From the NCBI RefSeq assembly GCF_034808145.1, contig NZ_JAXHGM010000007.1:62001-126000 (forward strand): a stretch of 64,000 nt of DNA. The letters are read 5' to 3'. The DNA is from Halorubellus sp034808145. GTDB lineage: Archaea; Halobacteriota; Halobacteria; Halobacteriales; Natrialbaceae. The translations under genes and the position numbers were made by a program. The notes beneath the pieces are model-generated. The model searched no databases, had not been told where the DNA came from, and worked only from the letters and a program-made list of their open reading frames with translations. This document shows, piece after piece, positions 60,770-64,000 of the stretch (position 1 is its first letter; each line of letters opens with the position of its first letter).

Positions 60770-61357
60770 ATGGAACTACATGTCGACGATACGGCGGCCC
60801 AGAACGAAGCGATAAGCACCCACACCGGTCGGTCCTTCCGGCCGCTGGACCCGGCACCCGAACAGATCGCGCTCGCCGACCTCGCGCACGGGCTGTCTAA
60901 CGTCTGCCGCGGCGCGGGCCAGACCGCGTTCTTCTACAGCGTCGCCCTGCACTCCATCCACGTGACCGAGGAGCTGAAGCGCGCCGGCGAGAGCGAGCGG
61001 GTCCAGTTCTACGGGCTCCTGCACGACGCCGCGGAGGCGTACGTCACGGACGTCCCCAGCCCCCTCAAACGCCACCTGCCGGGGTACCGCGAGATCGAGG
61101 ACGACATCCAGGCCGCGGTCTGGGCGGCGTTCGACGTTGCCCCGCCCAGCGACGAGCAGTACCGCGCCGTCAAGCGCGCCGACCGCGCGCTCGGCCAGTA
61201 CGAACTCCCCGAGCTCTTCCCCCAGCAGACCTGGGAGGGCGAACGCCCCGACCTCGACTACGACCTCCGCGCAGACGCCCGGTTCGACGTCCCGCGACGG
61301 TTCGAGGCGATGGCCGGCGACCTCGCCGACCGCGTCGGCGCGAACATTCCGAACTGA
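60770..61357 (+). CDS. HD-domain hydrolase (YfbR-like nucleotidase)
   Basis: 195 residues. Metal site: FYSVALHSIHV supplies one His, FYGLLHDAAEAYVTDVPSPL the His-Asp pair, and a later Asp is in VKRADRALGQYELPELF. Early motif STHTGRSFRPLDPAPEQIAL is typical of the subfamily. Dephosphorylation of deoxynucleoside monophosphates is the known role of YfbR relatives, inferred here. GCTTAATTAC at 60725-60734 gives a short 5' leader of about 15 nt, unlike most leaderless neighbours. Confidence 0.85.
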   Translation: MELHVDDTAAQNEAISTHTGRSFRPLDPAPEQIALADLAHGLSNVCRGAGQTAFFYSVALHSIHVTEELKRAGESERVQFYGLLHDAAEAYVTDVPSPLKRHLPGYREIEDDIQAAVWAAFDVAPPSDEQYRAVKRADRALGQYELPELFPQQTWEGERPDLDYDLRADARFDVPRRFEAMAGDLADRVGANIPN

Positions 61358-61589
61358 GCGACGCTTTCGGCGTTCCCGTGAGGCGCAGTCGAACTGCTGG
61401 CGAGGACGCCACCGACGTCGACCGTCCTGCACCTAACTTCCTCGTGGACCGGCGTTCCGGTGACGACGAGTCCCGGTCTACCCAGAGATTCCCCGCCTGC
61501 ATTGTGTGTCAATAAAACGTTAGATATCGGGGCGCTCCTCGGGTTCGGACTCAAGTACAGTTATAACAGATAGTTGTAGTGATTCCGGT

Positions 61590-61775
61590 ATGGAAACAGA
61601 GCCGTCTCCAGAGCTGAATTCGCACCTCCGGGCGATTCGAACTGCGATCGTCGGTGTAGCGCTGGGAGTGGTTACTGCTGCCCTTATCGTTCATAATGAA
61701 CCCTTGGCATTCCCGCTGCTCATCATGACGTGTCTTGTTTCGGGGTACGCGTTCGTCCCGACTCTCCGGGCCTGA
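61590..61775 (+). CDS. Small two-helix membrane protein
   Basis: 61 residues: polar N-terminus (METEPSPELNSHLRAIRT), helix 1 AIVGVALGVVTAALIVH, helix 2 LAFPLLIMTCLVSGYAFVP. Codon use is clearly more A+T-rich than neighbours and so is the 200-bp flank. AGTTATAACAG sits about 30 bp upstream. Coding is supported by the hydrophobic pattern and promoter. No family recognised; an acquired or fast-evolving gene is possible. Confidence 0.6.
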   Translation: METEPSPELNSHLRAIRTAIVGVALGVVTAALIVHNEPLAFPLLIMTCLVSGYAFVPTLRA

Positions 61776-61823
61776 ACTGCCCGATGTCGAGGATTCACCC
61801 TCCCAATGTGAGCGTAGACGCCG

Positions 61824-62156
61824 TCACTTCGTCGCGTCCGCGACCCAGTCGCCGTAGGCGTCGAGCAGCCCGCTCTCGTCGAACCGCTCGATGCACGGGA
61901 CGTCGTAGGGGTGGAGTTCCGCGACGCGCGCTTCGAGGTCGTCGTAGCGGTCGTCGGTGGTCTTCGCGAGCAGGACCACCTCGTCGTCGCGCTGGATGGC
62001 GTCCGCGCCGTCGGCGGCGCCCTCGTCGGCGTCGGTCCAGCGGTACGTGGAGCGGCACTTCAACTGGTTCACGCACGCGGCGAGGCGCTCCTCGACGAGT
62101 GCGGTCGCGAGGTCGGCGGCGGCGTCGGGCGGTGCGGTGACGAACGCGGTCGGCAT
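61824..62156 (-). CDS. cutA: Divalent-cation tolerance protein CutA
   Basis: 110 residues from MPTAFVTAPPDAAADLATAL; the GTG at 62162 is rejected because the family begins directly with the first beta-strand. LVEERLAACVNQLKCRSTYR, VLLAKTTDDRYDDLEARVAE, LHPYDVPCIERFDES and LLDAYGDWVADATK are CutA1 strands and helices. An acidic insertion (DADEGAADGADAIQRDD) lengthens the loop after the strand containing TYRW. CutA forms very stable trimers with debated function. It follows HEWD after 46 bp. Confidence 0.92.
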   Translation of the reverse strand: MPTAFVTAPPDAAADLATALVEERLAACVNQLKCRSTYRWTDADEGAADGADAIQRDDEVVLLAKTTDDRYDDLEARVAELHPYDVPCIERFDESGLLDAYGDWVADATK

Positions 62157-62202
62157 CGTCACGCGAGCACCTGCCGGGCGGGACGTTCGCTCGCGTGCAT
62201 CG

Positions 62203-62379
62203 CTACTCGATGGGGCGGAACGACCCGTCGATGTCCCACTCGTGCACGCAGTGAACGTCGCCGACAGCGCTCGCGTCCTCGCGGTCGGGGACGCGCCACG
62301 TGTCGTGGTCGTCGTCCCATACCTCGCGTCGCCCGCAGCGCTCGCACTCGCGTTCGTCGGGTTTCCGTAGGTCGGCCAT
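62203..62379 (-). CDS. HEWD family small protein
   Basis: 58 residues: MADLRKPDERECERCGRREV, then WDDDHDTWRV, HCVHEWDIDG and SFRPIE. Cys-x2-Cys near residue 12-15 and a later Cys-x-His-Glu-Trp-Asp suggest a tiny zinc site. HEWD is a named haloarchaeal family, function unknown. Minus-strand GTTCAAGTTC, inside the GTGAAC..GTTCAC palindrome at 62399-62416, is at the correct distance to be the TATA/BRE region. Confidence 0.85.
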   Translation of the reverse strand: MADLRKPDERECERCGRREVWDDDHDTWRVPDREDASAVGDVHCVHEWDIDGSFRPIE

Positions 62380-62398
62380 GCGTCGTCGTCGTCGCCGC

Positions 62399-62416
62399 GT
62401 GAACTTGAACGTTCAC
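62399..62416. promoter_or_regulatory. Palindrome over the HEWD promoter
   Basis: GTGAAC-TTGAAC-GTTCAC: 6-bp arms flanking a 6-nt centre, 20-37 bp before the HEWD ATG and overlapping where TBP would bind. Shares GAACGTTCAAGT (opposite strand) with 27885-27896. Confidence 0.3.
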
Positions 62417-62577
62417 CGTCGCGGCGAATCTCGTCGAGCGACGCGGCCGGTCCGGGCCGTTCGACGCTCCGGCCGCGGCCGGTTTCGTTCCGAGCGTGGC
62501 CGTCCGACGACGGGTCGCGGGTCGTGCGGTCGCCGACCGGGGAAACGCTGATGTTGGAACGGAGACACGTTCTGCGT

Positions 62578-62616
62578 ATGGGCAGTCACTGGTCCCCTCT
62601 GGAGGTGTCGCACTGA
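62578..62616 (+). CDS. 12-codon leader ORF coupled to the small membrane gene
   Basis: ATG 62578 opens MGSHWSPLEVSH and stops at a TGA whose last base is the first base of the next ATG (TGATG). The GGAGGTG ribosome-binding site for that gene is inside this ORF. Same arrangement as at 4145-4213 and 23376-23411. Only geometric support. Confidence 0.4.
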   Translation: MGSHWSPLEVSH

Positions 62617-62810
62617 TGCCCGGTGCAGGCCGGTCGAACTCCCGCACGATGCGGGTCGTCGGTGCGCTCGTCGCCATCGTCGCCGTCCTCGGCGGCGCGT
62701 TCGGCGACTGGAGCTTCGACGGCCTCGCCGACGGCCCCCTCCCGGTCGTCATCGGCGTCGTCGCGGCCGCGCTCGCGCTCGGCGCGACGTGGTACGCGAG
62801 AACCGACTGA
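62616..62810 (+). CDS. Small two-helix membrane protein
   Basis: 64 residues from MPGAGRSNSRTMRVVGALVA. Two helices: VVGALVAIVAVLGGAFGDW and LPVVIGVVAAALALGATWYA, with a short Asp-rich loop between. GGAGGTG with an 8-nt gap precedes the ATG, so it is translated by the Shine-Dalgarno route, probably after the 12-codon leader. A 40-codon in-frame extension to 62496 lacks coding character. No family recognised. Confidence 0.65.
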   Translation: MPGAGRSNSRTMRVVGALVAIVAVLGGAFGDWSFDGLADGPLPVVIGVVAAALALGATWYARTD

Positions 62811-62897
62811 GCGAGCGCGTCGACGCCCGGAACGGTCCGAACGCGAACGCGAGTAACCGCCCGTCTGTCCGGGCGCGAGCAACTGTCCGCCTTCGGC

Positions 62898-64000
62898 TCA
62901 GTAGACGGCGTCGAGGACGTCGTCGTCGAGCTCGGGGAACCCGGCGAGGTACTCGCGGCGCTCCTCGCGCAACTCGGCGGCCGCGGCGTCGTAGTCGTCG
63001 ACGTGGTCGGGAACGCAGAACTCGTCAACGTCGATACCGGGAACGCGACTGGGGACGGTCATGCCCGTGCGGTCGTCGCGCTCCCAGTCGACGCTCCCGC
63101 GCGCGAGCTCGCGGAGGATGGTGACGGACTCGCGGACGCCGACGTCCTGCGGGTCCTCGGTCGTCCCGACGCAGCCCGTGTTGAGGACGTAGCACTCGAC
63201 GTCGAGGTCGCGAACGAGCTCGCGGAACCGGTTCCCCTCCTCGCCCTCGCTCCCCATGATGAACGGGTTCGTGCCGACGACGCGGATCGCCTCGCCCGCG
63301 GCGTCCGGGTCGCCCGCGCTCGTCTGGATGGACTCGCCGAGCATGAACGCGACCGCGGCCTCGGTCTCGTCGAGCTTCGCGACCGGCGGCATCAGCGGGT
63401 TGCGGGTGATGAAGAACACCTGGTCGACGCCCTCGAGGTCGACGTCGTCCGCGGCGCTGTCGAGGTGCTCGCGCTGGACGACCGCCCGCGAGTTCGTCCC
63501 GTACCGGTCCTCGTCGAAGTGCACGGTGCCGTCGTCGTCCACCGCGACGTTCTCGAGGACCGCGGACTCGTGGGTCGCGGCGTCGTACAGCGCCTCCTGT
63601 TCGTCGCGGTCCAGCCCGATGGTCTTGATGTAGAGACCGGCGCCTTCGCTACCCGCGACCTCGCCGTCGGGCGTGAGCGCGCACACGTCGTCCTGGAGCA
63701 TCGTCGCGGACTCGCCGTCGCCCTCGTCGAGCCAGAGACCGTGCGCGGTCAGCGTCGACTTCCCGGTCGCGGACAGCCCGAGGAACACCTGTCCCTTCGT
63801 CTGGAGGTCGCCCGCGTCGTCGCGGACGGTCACGCGCTTCGAGCCGGCGTGCAGGCCGAGCCCTCCCTTCCGCTTGGCTTCGAGCATGAACAGCCGGAGG
63901 AAGCTCTTCTTCGCCTCGCCCGTGTAGTCGCTGCCGACGACCGCGGTCACGCCCTCCTCGGCGAGCACGCGGATGGCGACCTCGTCGGCGTCGGGCACCT
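62898..64000 (-). CDS. pckA: ATP-dependent phosphoenolpyruvate carboxykinase (5' end beyond window)
   Basis: About 367 codons of the C-terminal part are present; the N-terminal part lies outside. Converts oxaloacetate and ATP to PEP, the first gluconeogenic step. P-loop FLGLSATGKSTLTA with the kinase-2-like MLQDDVCALTPDG, plus VVGSDYTGEAKKSFLRLFML, YIKTIGLDRDEQ, TRNPLMPPVAKL, VAFMLGESIQTSAGDPDA and NTGCVGT. ATP-type rather than GTP-type by these motifs. Ends DDDVLDAVY. No promoter visible as the start is missing. Confidence 0.93.
   Translation of the reverse strand, partial: VPDADEVAIRVLAEEGVTAVVGSDYTGEAKKSFLRLFMLEAKRKGGLGLHAGSKRVTVRDDAGDLQTKGQVFLGLSATGKSTLTAHGLWLDEGDGESATMLQDDVCALTPDGEVAGSEGAGLYIKTIGLDRDEQEALYDAATHESAVLENVAVDDDGTVHFDEDRYGTNSRAVVQREHLDSAADDVDLEGVDQVFFITRNPLMPPVAKLDETEAAVAFMLGESIQTSAGDPDAAGEAIRVVGTNPFIMGSEGEEGNRFRELVRDLDVECYVLNTGCVGTTEDPQDVGVRESVTILRELARGSVDWERDDRTGMTVPSRVPGIDVDEFCVPDHVDDYDAAAAELREERREYLAGFPELDDDVLDAVY

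Noticed and set aside
1..64000. CRISPR array, insertion sequence, prophage or rRNA/tRNA gene
   Set aside because: No regularly spaced identical repeats, no transposase, integrase or capsid-like protein, and no RNA gene signature were recognised on either strand by eye.

Overview
This 64 kb window is chromosomal DNA from a haloarchaeon (class Halobacteria). The signs are high G+C with strongly G/C-ending codons, acidic proteins, and archaeal information-processing genes (TFB, aIF2-beta, RPA/RPAP, Cdc48, Lhr). Most genes have a TATA-like element about 27 bp before the start codon, as expected for leaderless mRNAs, and Shine-Dalgarno motifs appear mainly inside operons. Agl-type N-glycosylation genes, a PGF-CTERM surface protein, twin-arginine lipoproteins and many small haloarchaea-specific families (UPF0058, UPF0212, DUF357, HEWD and others) also fit. 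I cannot fix the genus. There are no rRNA genes, no tRNA gene I could recognise, no CRISPR array and no insertion sequence.

Layout. 1-5135 (minus): amino-sugar and nucleotide-sugar supply, with glmS (3' end cut by the window), two different GlmU-like fusions and an AglF-like uridylyltransferase. 5253-6551 (plus): UDP-glucose dehydrogenase AglM. 6639-11304: an accessory-looking, less G+C-rich block with a DUF4330 membrane protein, its usual partner, and a divergent AglB/STT3-type oligosaccharyltransferase homologue without a WWDYG motif. 11377-14468: an RHH regulator, a DUF5789-like protein, AglJ and a second family 2 glycosyltransferase. Together these supply UDP-GlcNAc, UDP-glucose and UDP-glucuronate, charge dolichol phosphate and perhaps transfer glycans.

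14585-25644 is mixed: VOC protein, coiled-coil membrane protein, MFS and DMT transporters, methyltransferase, GrpB, Nudix, LLM oxidoreductase, an OGG1-type DNA glycosylase, and two tiny tandem zinc-ribbon genes. 26015-30404 holds aIF2-beta, a zinc protein, TFB and a six-repeat PGF-CTERM surface protein. 30751-34111 holds a wHTH/membrane-protein operon and a cystathionine-synthase-type enzyme with an M20 peptidase. 34160-42475 holds a CBS protein, a GH5 lipoprotein, DUF357, DUF389, a glutaredoxin-thioredoxin reductase fusion and a riboflavin/F420-pathway reductase.

42576-46455 is the rpa-rpap-phosphoesterase operon. It is followed by a large acidic protein, an Lhr-type helicase, a Pit phosphate transporter, archaetidylserine decarboxylase, a Cdc48 ATPase, and a RecJ/DHH-family protein whose catalytic motifs are lost. 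59785-64000 holds UPF0173, an HD hydrolase, CutA, a HEWD protein, small membrane proteins and the 3' part of ATP-dependent pckA.

The most unusual observations are: the AglB homologue with a replaced catalytic-region motif and a near-perfect palindrome between its TATA box and start codon; several very short leader ORFs whose stop codon overlaps the start of the next gene; a RecJ-like protein with degenerate HxDxD and DHH motifs; the glutaredoxin-TrxR fusion; and a phosphatidylserine-decarboxylase-type enzyme with SSR in place of GSR at its self-cleavage site.
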